Below, one piece after another: positions 1 through 7,849 of a DNA stretch of 64,000 bases; position 1 is the first letter of the stretch; every line of letters starts with the position of its first letter. Made by a program: the position numbers and the translations under genes. Source of the DNA: Betaproteobacteria bacterium (GTDB lineage Bacteria > Pseudomonadota > Gammaproteobacteria > Burkholderiales > Rhodocyclaceae); NCBI GenBank assembly GCA_028065725.1, contig JAPTVL010000268.1:1-64000 (forward strand), in the 5' to 3' direction. The notes beneath the pieces are model-generated. The model made no database searches. It was not told the DNA's origin and worked only from the letters and a program-made list of their open reading frames with translations.

Positions 1-319
1 ATGGGGCACCCCAAAAAGACAGAAAACTACACAAATCAATCCCCTGTGAACAGCCCCCTCGCAATCCATTGATCGTAAACGACTATTTCAGCCGTCCACG
101 ACGTTGGCATTCATGCGATTGCCCTGCATGCCTCGCCGCGTCCTGCGGCTGTTTGCAGGCCAAATCCGCGGCGCGCCGTGGCACCAGCGCCGACTCTTGC
201 GGTGGCGGATAGCGGCCGCCGATCACTGCTTAGCCGCTAACCGCCGAATCGTTCAACGACTTTATCAACTGCATGTTTATGCAGCGTTTATTGTGCCTCG
301 GCGGCTCGGCATGGATTTT
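1..319. other. non-coding leader region before the Ni/Co permease
   Basis: I see no convincing gene here. The short open frames have no ribosome site or recognisable protein content. The stretch holds one copy of the dispersed 26-bp repeat (174-199). Its last part is more AT-rich and should carry the promoter of the downstream permease gene. The 5' edge may belong to whatever lies upstream of the window. Confidence 0.6.
174..199 (-). repeat. dispersed 26-bp repeat, intergenic copy
   Basis: On the minus strand it reads AAGAGTCGGCGCTGGTG followed by CCACGGCG. It shares the core AGTCGGCGCYGGYG plus ACGG with copies at 10542, 13659, 21758, 27971, 42051, 43380 and 53641. It lies in non-coding DNA, so codon bias cannot explain it. 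Confidence 0.55.
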
Positions 320-320
320 G

Positions 321-345
321 TATGAAGTTTTCACTAGACTTCATA
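321..345. promoter_or_regulatory. perfect palindrome, candidate NikR operator
   Basis: Arms TATGAAGT (321-328) and ACTTCATA (338-345) are exact inverted repeats around a 9-base spacer. The base before is G, so the left half reads GTATGA. The classical E. coli NikR operator has GTATGA and TCATAC half-sites 16 bases apart; here the comparable gap is 15. It sits just upstream of the permease ribosome site, and a nikR gene lies at 14434-14916. The palindrome is seen; NikR binding is inferred. Confidence 0.5.
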
Positions 346-369
346 TCGTCCAAGGAAAGGTCAGCGCCG

Positions 370-1191
370 ATGGAATTGCCCAACGAATGGATCGCCCTGC
401 TCGCCCTGGTTTTTGTCCTCGGCGCCAAGCACGGCCTCGACGCCGACCACCTCGCCACCATCGACGGTCTGACCCGCCACAACCTGCGCCTGGCCCCGGC
501 GCGCGCGCGCTGGTGCGGCTCGCTGTTTTCGCTGGGCCATGGCGCCGTGGTCATGCTGATCGCGCTCGGCGTCGGCCTGGCGTCGAGCGCCTGGCAGGTG
601 CCGGTCTGGATGGAGGACCTCGGCACCTGGATTTCAATCGGTTTCCTGACCCTGCTCGGCATACTCAACCTGCGCGCAGTGCTGACCGCGCCGGCCGGCG
701 CCATGGTCGCCACCATCGGCATCAAGGCCGGCCTGCTGCGCCGCCTGCAGGCCACCTCGCACCCGCTGGCGATTGCCGCGGTCGGCGCGCTGTTCGCGCT
801 GTCCTTCGACACCCTGAGCCAGGCCGCGCTGTTTGCCGTCACCGCCACCCAGCACGGCGGCGTCGCCCACACCCTGATGCTGGGCCTGACCTTCACCGCC
901 GGCATGCTGCTGGCGGACGGCGCCAACGGCCTGTGGATCGCGCGCCTGCTGCGCCGCGCCGACCGCCGCGCGCGCATCGCCTCGCGCGTCATGGGCCTGA
1001 TGGTGGCGGCGATCAGCTTCGTCGTGGCCGGCTTCGGCCTGGCACGCTGGCTGCGCACCGACGTCGCGCAATGGTACGAAGGCAAGGAGCTGATGCTTGG
1101 CGCCGGCGTCATCCTGCTGCTCGGCGCCAGCTTCATTGCCGGCAGCCGGCTGAACTTGTCGGGGCTGCCGGCAACTCCAGTGCAAAGGTGA
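370..1191 (+). CDS. NiCoT/NicO-type nickel-cobalt permease
   Basis: Inner-membrane transporter of 273 residues expected to import Ni2+ and/or Co2+. Near the N-terminus it has the family signature HGLDADH (HX4DH), a metal-binding element of HoxN/NixA-type permeases, followed by several hydrophobic segments. I chose ATG 370 rather than ATG 322 because AAGGAAAGG lies 9 bases upstream of it and because 322 falls inside the palindrome. The neighbours are a cobalamin operon downstream and a nickel hydrogenase about 15 kb away, so either metal is plausible. A NikR-like palindrome upstream favours nickel control. Substrate preference cannot be read from the sequence. Confidence 0.85.
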   Translation: MELPNEWIALLALVFVLGAKHGLDADHLATIDGLTRHNLRLAPARARWCGSLFSLGHGAVVMLIALGVGLASSAWQVPVWMEDLGTWISIGFLTLLGILNLRAVLTAPAGAMVATIGIKAGLLRRLQATSHPLAIAAVGALFALSFDTLSQAALFAVTATQHGGVAHTLMLGLTFTAGMLLADGANGLWIARLLRRADRRARIASRVMGLMVAAISFVVAGFGLARWLRTDVAQWYEGKELMLGAGVILLLGASFIAGSRLNLSGLPATPVQR

Positions 1192-1239
1192 ATGTCGGGG
1201 TTCGAGAGAGAGTCCGATCTTGACACCGTTTGACGTATA

Positions 1240-1425
1240 CTGAGGCTGTCTTGGGTACTCAATCACGATTTCGTGGTTGAGTGAAACGGGAAGCCGGTGA
1301 CACTGGGCAACCAGTCATTCCGGCGCAGCCCCCGCTGCTGTAAGCCTGACGACTCTGCCATAGCCACTGTGCAACGACATGGGAAGGCGCAGAGAAGATC
1401 GATGGCAAGCCAGAAGACCGGCCCG
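1240..1425 (+). promoter_or_regulatory. cobalamin (B12) riboswitch 1
   Basis: The conserved order is complete: a GAAACGGGAAGCCGGTG block, then CCGGCGCAGCCCCCGC with GCTGTAA, then the B12 box AGCCAGAAGACCGGCC at 1408-1423. It lies in the leader of cbiM and the cobalamin operon, so adenosylcobalamin should repress the operon. There is no T-rich terminator after it. The hairpin at 1492-1536 suggests translational control instead. Confidence 0.93.
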
Positions 1426-1491
1426 GACATGGATGCGTTGAACCCCGGGGTGAGGGCTAGGCTGGCGGTAAGTTCGCTGTTTTGCTGAATA

Positions 1492-1536
1492 TCCTTGGCC
1501 GTGGTTTGACGCCGTGCTGTATCTATTGCCAAGGAG
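1492..1536 (+). promoter_or_regulatory. Shine-Dalgarno-sequestering hairpin of riboswitch 1
   Basis: TCCTTGGC (1492-1499) is exactly complementary to GCCAAGGA (1528-1535), and the second arm contains most of the AAGGAG ribosome site of cbiM (1531-1536). This is the expected form of a translational expression platform: when the stem forms, the ribosome site is hidden. Pairing is read directly; the ligand-dependent switch is inferred. Confidence 0.6.
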
Positions 1537-1542
1537 ATGAAT

Positions 1543-2229
1543 ATGCATATCGAACCAGGCGTGGTCGACGCCGCAAAAATCACGTTTAGTTATGGCACGG
1601 CTGCCCTTGTTTCCGGCCTTGCTTTGCAAACCGCCTTTAGGTCGATCTGCAAGAACACTGCAGCAGGCACGCTGATGTTGCGTGTCGTGACGACGACGCT
1701 GCTGACATTCTGTTTTTTTGAATTACTCCCGCATCGGCCGGTTGGCGTATCGGAAGTCCATCTGATTCTCGGTACGACCCTATACCTCTTGTTTGGTCTG
1801 GCTCCTGCCGCGCTTGGCCTGGCTGGTGGGCTGTTGGCACAGGGCCTGCTCTTCGCGCCGACCGACCTGCCGCAATACGGCATGAACCTCACCACGCTGC
1901 TGGCGCCGCTGTTCGTCTTGCATTTGTTGGCCAAGCGGGTCATTCCGGAGCAGACCGCGTATGTAGACCTGGGCTACGCGCAGGTGCTCAAGCTCTCGGC
2001 GGCCTACCAGGGCGGCATCGTCGCCTGGGTCGCGTTCTGGGCCTTCTATGGTCAGGGTTTCGGCGCGGAAAATCTCGCCGAAGTCGGCAGCTTCGGCCTG
2101 GCCTATCTGGGCGTGATTCTCGTCGAGCCCCTGATCGATCTCGCCGTGCTGGCTGCCGCCAAGTCCCTGCGCGGTCTCAAGGGTTCGGCGCTGCTCGAGC
2201 GGCGTCTGTACGAGGCCCATGCGGCCTGA
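1543..2229 (+). CDS. cbiM: CbiM-family cobalt transport permease
   Basis: Membrane S-component of energy-coupling-factor cobalt uptake, 228 residues. It starts with MHIEPGVVDAAKI, the conserved N-terminal metal-binding segment of CbiM, and has six or so hydrophobic stretches. I use ATG 1543 rather than 1537 because AAGGAG (1531-1536) touches 1537 and sits 6 bases from 1543. The usual partners CbiN, CbiQ and CbiO are not next to it, so it may act alone, with a shared energy module, or with genes elsewhere. It is the first gene of the riboswitch-controlled operon and overlaps cobM by 11 bases. Confidence 0.85.
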   Translation: MHIEPGVVDAAKITFSYGTAALVSGLALQTAFRSICKNTAAGTLMLRVVTTTLLTFCFFELLPHRPVGVSEVHLILGTTLYLLFGLAPAALGLAGGLLAQGLLFAPTDLPQYGMNLTTLLAPLFVLHLLAKRVIPEQTAYVDLGYAQVLKLSAAYQGGIVAWVAFWAFYGQGFGAENLAEVGSFGLAYLGVILVEPLIDLAVLAAAKSLRGLKGSALLERRLYEAHAA

Positions 2230-3022
2230 GCGGCCCGGACAGGTCTGGTTCGTCGGCGCCGGCCCCGGCGACCCGGACCTGATCACCGTCAAGGGACGCC
2301 GGCTGCTCGAAGCGGCCGGCGCCATCCTCTACGCCGGCTCGCTGGTCGACCGCGCGGCGACGCTGCATGCCCCCGCGGGTTGCGAGATCCGCGACTCGAA
2401 GGACATGACGCTCGAAGAGATGACGGCCTGGCTGATCGAACGCGCGGCGCGGCACGAAACCGTCGTGCGCCTGCAGACCGGCGACCCCGGCCTCTACGGC
2501 GCGCTGGTCGAGATGACCCGGCCGCTGACGGCGGCGGGCATCCGCTGGGCCGTGGTGCCCGGCGTGTCGTCGGCCATGGCGGCGACGGCGGCGGCGGGCG
2601 AGACGCTGACGCTCCCCGAGGTGACGCAGACGGTGATCCTGACGCGCGTCGCCGGCCGCACGCCGATGCCGCCGGGCGAAGACCTCGCCGCACTCGCCGC
2701 GCACCGGACCACGCTGTGCGTCTTCCTCTCGATCACCTTGCTGCACGAAGTGCAGGCGGCCTTGCGTGCCGCCGGCTGGCCCGAGGACGCGCCCATCCTC
2801 GTCGTGCAGAAGGCGAGCTGGCCCGGCGCGGAGAAGATCGTGCGCGGCACGCTCGCCGACATCAAGCAGAAGTGCCAGGCGGAAAAGATCGCCAGCCAGG
2901 CGATGATCGTCGCCAGTCCCGCGTTGGGCGCGGCCGACTGGCCGAGCCTGGCGCGTTCGAAACTCTACGACCCCGCCTTCGCGCATCGCTTTCGCAAGGC
3001 AACGGAGACAACCCATGGTTAA
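2219..3022 (+). CDS. cobM: cobalt-precorrin-4 C11-methyltransferase
   Basis: SAM-dependent methyltransferase (CobM/CbiF) that methylates C11 of the corrin precursor in the cytoplasm, 267 residues. The N-terminal VWFVGAGPGDPDLITVKG glycine-rich loop and the following LYAGSLV segment are typical of CobM/CbiF. A second family segment, LQTGDPGLYGAL, appears near residue 90. The length is normal. It overlaps both neighbours in a tightly packed operon. With cbiD, cbiG and cbiX present and no cobG or cobN, it works in the cobalt-early (anaerobic) pathway. Confidence 0.93.
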   Translation: MRPERPGQVWFVGAGPGDPDLITVKGRRLLEAAGAILYAGSLVDRAATLHAPAGCEIRDSKDMTLEEMTAWLIERAARHETVVRLQTGDPGLYGALVEMTRPLTAAGIRWAVVPGVSSAMAATAAAGETLTLPEVTQTVILTRVAGRTPMPPGEDLAALAAHRTTLCVFLSITLLHEVQAALRAAGWPEDAPILVVQKASWPGAEKIVRGTLADIKQKCQAEKIASQAMIVASPALGAADWPSLARSKLYDPAFAHRFRKATETTHG

Positions 3023-3920
3023 CGACACCGGCATCCTGCTGGTTGGCCACGGCTCGCGCGGCCGCGAAGGCAACACCGAAACCATCAATTTCGCCGCGCA
3101 ATGGCGCGAACAACATCCCGATTGGCGCATCGAGGTCTGCTTCATCGAGCATGCCGAGGTGCTGCTCGACGAGGGCCTCGACCGCGCCGCGCGGGACGCG
3201 AGGAAAGTGCTGGTCATTCCCTTCATCCTCAATGCCGCCGGCCACGTCAAGATGGAACTGCCGGCGGCCATAGAGCGCGCCCGAACGCGGTACCCGCGGG
3301 TCGAATTCGGCGTCACGCGCCATCTCGGCATGGGGCGCGAAATCTTCGCCGTGCTGCAAGGCCAGCTGGAACGCCTGATGAAAGGCCTGGCGATGCCCGA
3401 TCCGCAAACGACCGGCGTCATCCTGCTCGGCCGCGGCTCCTCGGATGCCGGCGCCAACGGCGAACTGGCGAAGATGGCGCGCTGGCTATACGAAGCCAAC
3501 GATCACGAACTGGTGGATCTCGCCTTCACGGGCGTCACCTGGCCGCGCCTGGAAAGCGTCGTGCAGCGCCAGGCCAGGCTCGGCATGACGCAGATCTGCA
3601 TCGTCCCCGTTTATCTTTTTACCGGCGTGCTGATCGAACGCATCCAGGCGCAGGTGGAACGCCTGCGGCAGCAGTATCCGCACATCGCCTTCGCGCTCGG
3701 CACGCATTTCGGTTTCGATCCCGGCATCTTCGCCCTGCTCGACCAGAAGGTGGCGGGCGACGAACTGCCCGAGGGACGCATGCTCGAATGCGACGGCTGC
3801 AAGTACCGCGAGGCGGCGGCGGAGGAACATCTGCACGATCACAGCCATACGGCCACCCATGGGCATGGCCGTATGGCTGTTCCCACAAGCATTCCTGAGC
3901 TGGAGACCCCCATCGCATGA
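3015..3920 (+). CDS. cbiX: sirohydrochlorin cobaltochelatase, two CbiX domains
   Basis: Inserts Co2+ into sirohydrochlorin, the entry step of the anaerobic pathway. The 301-residue protein has two chelatase halves. The first opens with ILLVGHGSRGREGN (about residues 7-20); the second with VILLGRGSSDAGAN (about 136-149), where the GHGS histidine is replaced by Arg. It therefore resembles the long, duplicated CbiX. The C-terminus carries a His-rich tail (HLHDHSHTATHGHG, about 276-289), likely metal-binding. GGAG precedes ATG 3015. A 15-bp-arm hairpin (3841-3880) lies in the tail coding sequence. Confidence 0.9.
   Translation: MVNDTGILLVGHGSRGREGNTETINFAAQWREQHPDWRIEVCFIEHAEVLLDEGLDRAARDARKVLVIPFILNAAGHVKMELPAAIERARTRYPRVEFGVTRHLGMGREIFAVLQGQLERLMKGLAMPDPQTTGVILLGRGSSDAGANGELAKMARWLYEANDHELVDLAFTGVTWPRLESVVQRQARLGMTQICIVPVYLFTGVLIERIQAQVERLRQQYPHIAFALGTHFGFDPGIFALLDQKVAGDELPEGRMLECDGCKYREAAAEEHLHDHSHTATHGHGRMAVPTSIPELETPIA
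3841..3880. repeat. 40-base perfect inverted repeat inside cbiX 3' end
   Basis: ACAGCCATACGGCCA (3841-3855) and TGGCCGTATGGCTGT (3866-3880) are exact inverted repeats. The 10-base loop is itself nearly palindromic (CCCATGGG). It encodes part of the His-rich tail. There is no T-run, so it is not an obvious terminator. Confidence 0.75.
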
Positions 3921-4591
3921 GCGCCAACACCGTCACGGAACAATTGACCGCCGCCGGGCGGGCCATCGAACACGACTCCTTCGCCATCATCGACGCCGAG
4001 GCCGGGCCGCACGCCTATACCGCCGAACAGTGGCCGCTGGTGCGTCGCATGATCCACGCCAGCGCGGACTTCGAGATGAACGGCCTGACCGCCTTTCATC
4101 CGGAGGCGCTGCCTGCCGGCATGGCGGCCGTGCTCAAGGGCGGCACGCCCGTCGTCGCCGATGTCGAGATGATCTGTGTCGGCCTTTCCAAGCCGCGCCT
4201 GAAGCACTTCGGCCTGACGACGCACCACCATATCTCGGACGCCGATGTCATTACGGCCGCGCAGGCCGAGGGCGGTACGCGCGCGGTGCAGGCGATGAAG
4301 AAGGCGCAACGGCTGGGCACGCTCGACGGCGCCATCGTCGGCATCGGCAACGCGCCAACCGCGCTGCTCGAACTGGCGCGTCTGATCCGCGAGGAGGGCG
4401 TGCGTCCGGCACTGGTGCTGGCGATGCCCGTGGGCTTCGTTTCCGCCGCCGAATCCAAGGAGGCGATGATGGCCATCGACGAGGTGCCCTGGATCGCCAT
4501 CCGGGGCCGCAAGGGCGGCTCGACCCTGGTGGTCGCGGCCATTCACGCGCTGCTGTCGCTGGCCGAAGCCGAGCAGAAAAAGGCGGCATGA
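3917..4591 (+). CDS. cbiC: precorrin-8X / cobalt-precorrin-8 methylmutase
   Basis: Moves a methyl group from C11 to C12 to give (cobalt-)cobyrinate, 224 residues. The family region FAIIDAEAG and the segment around residues 74-79 (VADVEM after the GG-T turn) fit CobH/CbiC. The histidine-rich stretch TTHHHISDA (about 100-108) is also present. Start ATG overlaps the cbiX stop as ATGA, and its own stop overlaps the cbiD start the same way, so translation is probably coupled. Confidence 0.92.
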   Translation: MSANTVTEQLTAAGRAIEHDSFAIIDAEAGPHAYTAEQWPLVRRMIHASADFEMNGLTAFHPEALPAGMAAVLKGGTPVVADVEMICVGLSKPRLKHFGLTTHHHISDADVITAAQAEGGTRAVQAMKKAQRLGTLDGAIVGIGNAPTALLELARLIREEGVRPALVLAMPVGFVSAAESKEAMMAIDEVPWIAIRGRKGGSTLVVAAIHALLSLAEAEQKKAA

Positions 4592-5727
4592 CGCCGGACA
4601 AGATCCGCAAGGGTGACGGGCGGCGCAAGCGCGGCAACCGCACCGGTTTCACCACCGGCGCCTGTTCGGCGGCGGCGGCCCGCGCCGCCACGCTCGGTCT
4701 GCTGCAAGGCAGGGTGCCGGAAACGGTGGTCTGCCGCCTGCCCAACGGCCAGGATACCGTCTTCGCCGTCATCGACGGTTCGGTCGAGGAAAGCGCCGGC
4801 CTGGCGCACGCGGTGATCGTCAAGGACGCCGGCGACGACCCGGACGCGACGCATGGCGCCCGCCTGACCGCCGACGTGCGCATCCTCAGGCGCCATGCCG
4901 GCGAGGTCGTCCTGAAAGGCGGCGCCGGCGTCGGCGTCGTGACCCGCGAGGGCCTGGGACTGGAAGTCGGCGGCCCGGCGATCAATCCGGCGCCACGGCG
5001 CAACATCGCCGACAACGTGCGCGCCGTGGCCGGCGAACTGCTCGAACACGACGGTCTGGAAATCACCCTCTCGGTACCCGATGGCGAGGCGATGGCCAAA
5101 AAAACGCTGAATGCCCGCCTTGGCATCCTCGGCGGCATTTCCATCCTCGGCACCACCGGCATCGTGCGTCCCTATTCGACCGCCGCTTTCCGCGCCAGCG
5201 TCGTGCAGGCCATCGACGTGGCCGCGAAGCAGGGCCAGACCAGTGTGGTGTTCACCACCGGCGGGCGCACCGAGAAATTCGCCATGAAGCAGTTGCCGGA
5301 ACTCGACGAGTCCTGTTTCGTGCAGATGGGCGACTTCGTCAAGGCGGCGTTCGCGACCGCCCTCAAGCGCAAGCTGCCGAACATCGTTGTCGGCGCCATG
5401 GTCGGCAAGCTGACCAAGATGTGCCAGGGTCTCGCGGTGACGCACGCCTGGAAGGCCGAGATAGACCGCGACATCCTCGCCGAGTCGGCGCGGGAAGTCG
5501 GCGCGCCGGACGACCTGGTCGAGGAAATCCGCGCCGCCGAAACCGCCCGCTTCGCCGCCGAACGGCTGGCCACGCTGGGCCTGGCCGTCGCCTTCCACCA
5601 GCAACTGGCGAAAAAGGCTATCCGCAGCCTGAAGGACCGGTACCCCGGCCCCTACCATCTGACGGTGCTGGTCTGTGACTTCGAAGGCCATTTCATCTGC
5701 CGGGTGGAAGAGGAGGAAACGCAATGA
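4588..5727 (+). CDS. cbiD: cobalt-precorrin-5B C1-methyltransferase
   Basis: CbiD, specific to the anaerobic B12 route, methylates C1 after the C20 fragment is lost. The protein has 379 residues. The N-terminal RTGFTTGACSAAAARAA segment (about 18-34) is a hallmark. Other family features are INPAPRRNI and the TTGGRTEKFA segment near the C-terminal half. An open frame extends well upstream, but the conserved start and the ATGA overlap with cbiC fix ATG 4588. Its presence in place of CobF is one of the signs that the pathway is cobalt-early. Confidence 0.93.
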   Translation: MTPDKIRKGDGRRKRGNRTGFTTGACSAAAARAATLGLLQGRVPETVVCRLPNGQDTVFAVIDGSVEESAGLAHAVIVKDAGDDPDATHGARLTADVRILRRHAGEVVLKGGAGVGVVTREGLGLEVGGPAINPAPRRNIADNVRAVAGELLEHDGLEITLSVPDGEAMAKKTLNARLGILGGISILGTTGIVRPYSTAAFRASVVQAIDVAAKQGQTSVVFTTGGRTEKFAMKQLPELDESCFVQMGDFVKAAFATALKRKLPNIVVGAMVGKLTKMCQGLAVTHAWKAEIDRDILAESAREVGAPDDLVEEIRAAETARFAAERLATLGLAVAFHQQLAKKAIRSLKDRYPGPYHLTVLVCDFEGHFICRVEEEETQ

Positions 5728-7085
5728 ACACGGTTTCCATCGTCGGCATCCTCGACGACGGCTGGGAAGGACTCGCCGAACCTGCCCGGCGCCGTCTCGC
5801 CAGCGCCGACTTTGTGATCGGCGTCGGCCGCACGCTGGAACGGGTCGGACCGCAGCTTGCCGCCGGCTGCGAGGTGCGCGACATGGACGGCGCACTGACC
5901 AAAGCGCCGGAGTGGATCAAGGCGGCGCTGGCCGAGGGAAAATCCGTCGCCGTGCTGGCGACCGGCGACCCGCTCTGCCACGGCATCGCCAGCTACCTGC
6001 TCGACAGGCTCGGGGGCAAGAACGTAGAGATCCTGCCGACGCCATCCACGTTGCAGATTGCCTGCGCCCACTGGAAGAAGCCGTGGCATGACATCGCGAT
6101 CGCCTCCTGTCACGGCAAGGACGCCGGAGAATGGGAGCTTGGCGCGACGCCGGGCCACGGCCTTTACCCGCTGATGCGGGCGATTGCGCTGAACCGCCGC
6201 GTGTTCGCCTTCACCAGTCCGGAGAACGGTCCGGCGCGGCTGGCCCGCGCGTTGCTGACAGCCGGCTATGGCGTCGATGGCGACGCGAAGCTCTCGGTGG
6301 CCGCGCGCCTGCTGCTGCCCGACGAAGCCGTCCATGTCGACCTGCCCGTCGCCGCGGCAGCAGGGATGCGCTTCGCCGAGCCCTGCGTCGTGCTGGTGGA
6401 GCATGACGCCGACAACGCGCCCCGCTTCGGCCTCGAAGACGTCGAGTATCTGCAGCGCACGCCCGAGAAAGGCCTGATCACCAAGCAGGAAGCGCGTGCG
6501 CTGTCGCTGGCCAAGCTGCGGCTGAAACCGGACGCCGTCGCCTGGGACATCGGCGCCGGCGCCGGCAGCGTCGGCCTCGAGGCCGCGCGGCTGGCGCCTT
6601 TGGGCCATGTCTGGGCCATCGAAAAGAACGCGGCGGACGCCGCCATCGCCCGCGCCAACGCCGTGAAATTTCGCGTTGGCAATTACACGCTATGCGAAGG
6701 CAAGGCGCCGGCCCATCTCGACGGCTGGCCCGACCCGGACGCGGTCTTCATCGGCGGCTCGGGCGGCGAGCTGGCCGAGCTGATCCGCCTCGCCCTCGCG
6801 CGGCTGAAACCCGGCGGCCGGCTGGTGATGAACTTCGTGACGCTGGAAAACCTCGCCACGGCCACGGCCGCGCTGAAAGAATCGGGCGCCCGATGGGAGG
6901 TCGTGCAATTGCAAGCCAGCCGCAGCCAGCCCATTCTCGACCTGCACCGCCTGGCCGCGCAAAACCCCGTCTGGATCGTCACTGCACATAAGCCCACCCC
7001 GCAAACCTTCGCTTCGCTCGGTTTTCCCCTCAAGGGGCAAGAAACTCTTGGGGCGGCCCGGCGAGTTTCCAAGGAAAGCACATGA
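5724..7085 (+). CDS. cobL: bifunctional CbiE-CbiT (CobL) precorrin-6Y methyltransferase/decarboxylase
   Basis: 453-residue fusion. Residues 1 to about 205 form a CbiE tetrapyrrole methylase (C5 methylation, ATGDPLCHGIASYLL). Residues about 250-425 form a CbiT class I methyltransferase (C15 methylation and C12 acetate decarboxylation) with the SAM motif WDIGAGAGSVGLEAARL. The last 25 or so residues look unconserved. ATGA overlaps join it to cbiD and cobI. A weak match to the dispersed 26-bp repeat lies at 5790-5815, but there it encodes ordinary family sequence and may be chance. Confidence 0.92.
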   Translation: MNTVSIVGILDDGWEGLAEPARRRLASADFVIGVGRTLERVGPQLAAGCEVRDMDGALTKAPEWIKAALAEGKSVAVLATGDPLCHGIASYLLDRLGGKNVEILPTPSTLQIACAHWKKPWHDIAIASCHGKDAGEWELGATPGHGLYPLMRAIALNRRVFAFTSPENGPARLARALLTAGYGVDGDAKLSVAARLLLPDEAVHVDLPVAAAAGMRFAEPCVVLVEHDADNAPRFGLEDVEYLQRTPEKGLITKQEARALSLAKLRLKPDAVAWDIGAGAGSVGLEAARLAPLGHVWAIEKNAADAAIARANAVKFRVGNYTLCEGKAPAHLDGWPDPDAVFIGGSGGELAELIRLALARLKPGGRLVMNFVTLENLATATAALKESGARWEVVQLQASRSQPILDLHRLAAQNPVWIVTAHKPTPQTFASLGFPLKGQETLGAARRVSKEST

Positions 7086-7849
7086 AACGTTACGGCAAAC
7101 TGATCGGCGCCTCCCTCGGCCCCGGCGACCCCGAACTCATCACCCGCCGCGCCTGGACGGCGCTGACTTCCGGCGCGCGCTGGCTTTACCCGGTGAAGAA
7201 GGCCGAGGAATCGTCCTATGCCCTCTCCATCGTCGAACGCGGCGGCCTGGCGCGACCGGCCGACGCCGTCGAACTGGTCTTCCCGATGACGCGCGACGCG
7301 GAAATCCTCGCGAAGGCCTGGACGCGCGCCGCCGCGCAAACGGCGGCGCTGCTGGCCGAGGGACGCGACCTGGTGTTCCTCGTGGAGGGCGACGCCTCCA
7401 CCTTCGCCACCTTCGGCCACCTCGCGCGCGCGGTGCGCGATCTCGCGCCCGAGGTCGAGGTCGAGACCATTCCCGGCGTCTCCTCCTTCGCCGCCGCGGC
7501 TGCTGCTGCTGGCGTAACGCTGGCTGAGGAGGACGAAACCTTCGCCATCATCCCGGCCGCCTACGGCGTGGCGGTCATCGACCACTTGCTCGACGAGTTC
7601 GACACCCTGGCGCTGATGAAGGTCAAGCCGCTGATGGACGAGGTGATCGATCTGCTGGCGCGGCGCGAGCTGCTGGCGAGCTCGGTGTTCGTCGAGAAGG
7701 TCGGCGCGCCCGACGAGCGCATCGTGCGCGATGTCGCTCGCTTGAAGGGCGAGGCGGTGAACTACCTGTCGCTGCTGCTGGTGCAGAACCCCAAGCGTGA
7801 GCGCGGCGAGTTGCGCCGCGGCTGTCGCAAGCGCAAGGAGGCGGCGTGA
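7082..7849 (+). CDS. cobI: (cobalt-)precorrin-2 C20-methyltransferase
   Basis: First methylation after cobalt insertion, at C20, giving (cobalt-)precorrin-3A. The 255-residue protein has LIGASLGPGDPELITRRAW at the N-terminus. The segment FLVEGDASTFATF (about 100-112) and the IPGVSSFAAAAA loop are standard for CobI/CbiL. The C-terminus ends in a basic tail. AAGGAAAG lies just before ATG 7082, which overlaps the cobL stop. Confidence 0.92.
   Translation: MKRYGKLIGASLGPGDPELITRRAWTALTSGARWLYPVKKAEESSYALSIVERGGLARPADAVELVFPMTRDAEILAKAWTRAAAQTAALLAEGRDLVFLVEGDASTFATFGHLARAVRDLAPEVEVETIPGVSSFAAAAAAAGVTLAEEDETFAIIPAAYGVAVIDHLLDEFDTLALMKVKPLMDEVIDLLARRELLASSVFVEKVGAPDERIVRDVARLKGEAVNYLSLLLVQNPKRERGELRRGCRKRKEAA

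Noticed and set aside
3859..4587. upstream in-frame extension of cbiD
   Set aside because: It overlaps cbiC in another frame, is Arg-rich and low in complexity, and the conserved CbiD start is at 4588.
5790..5815. copy of the dispersed 26-bp repeat in cobL
   Set aside because: The match is fair, but here it encodes residues expected for CbiE, so codon use can explain it; I do not count it as a firm copy.
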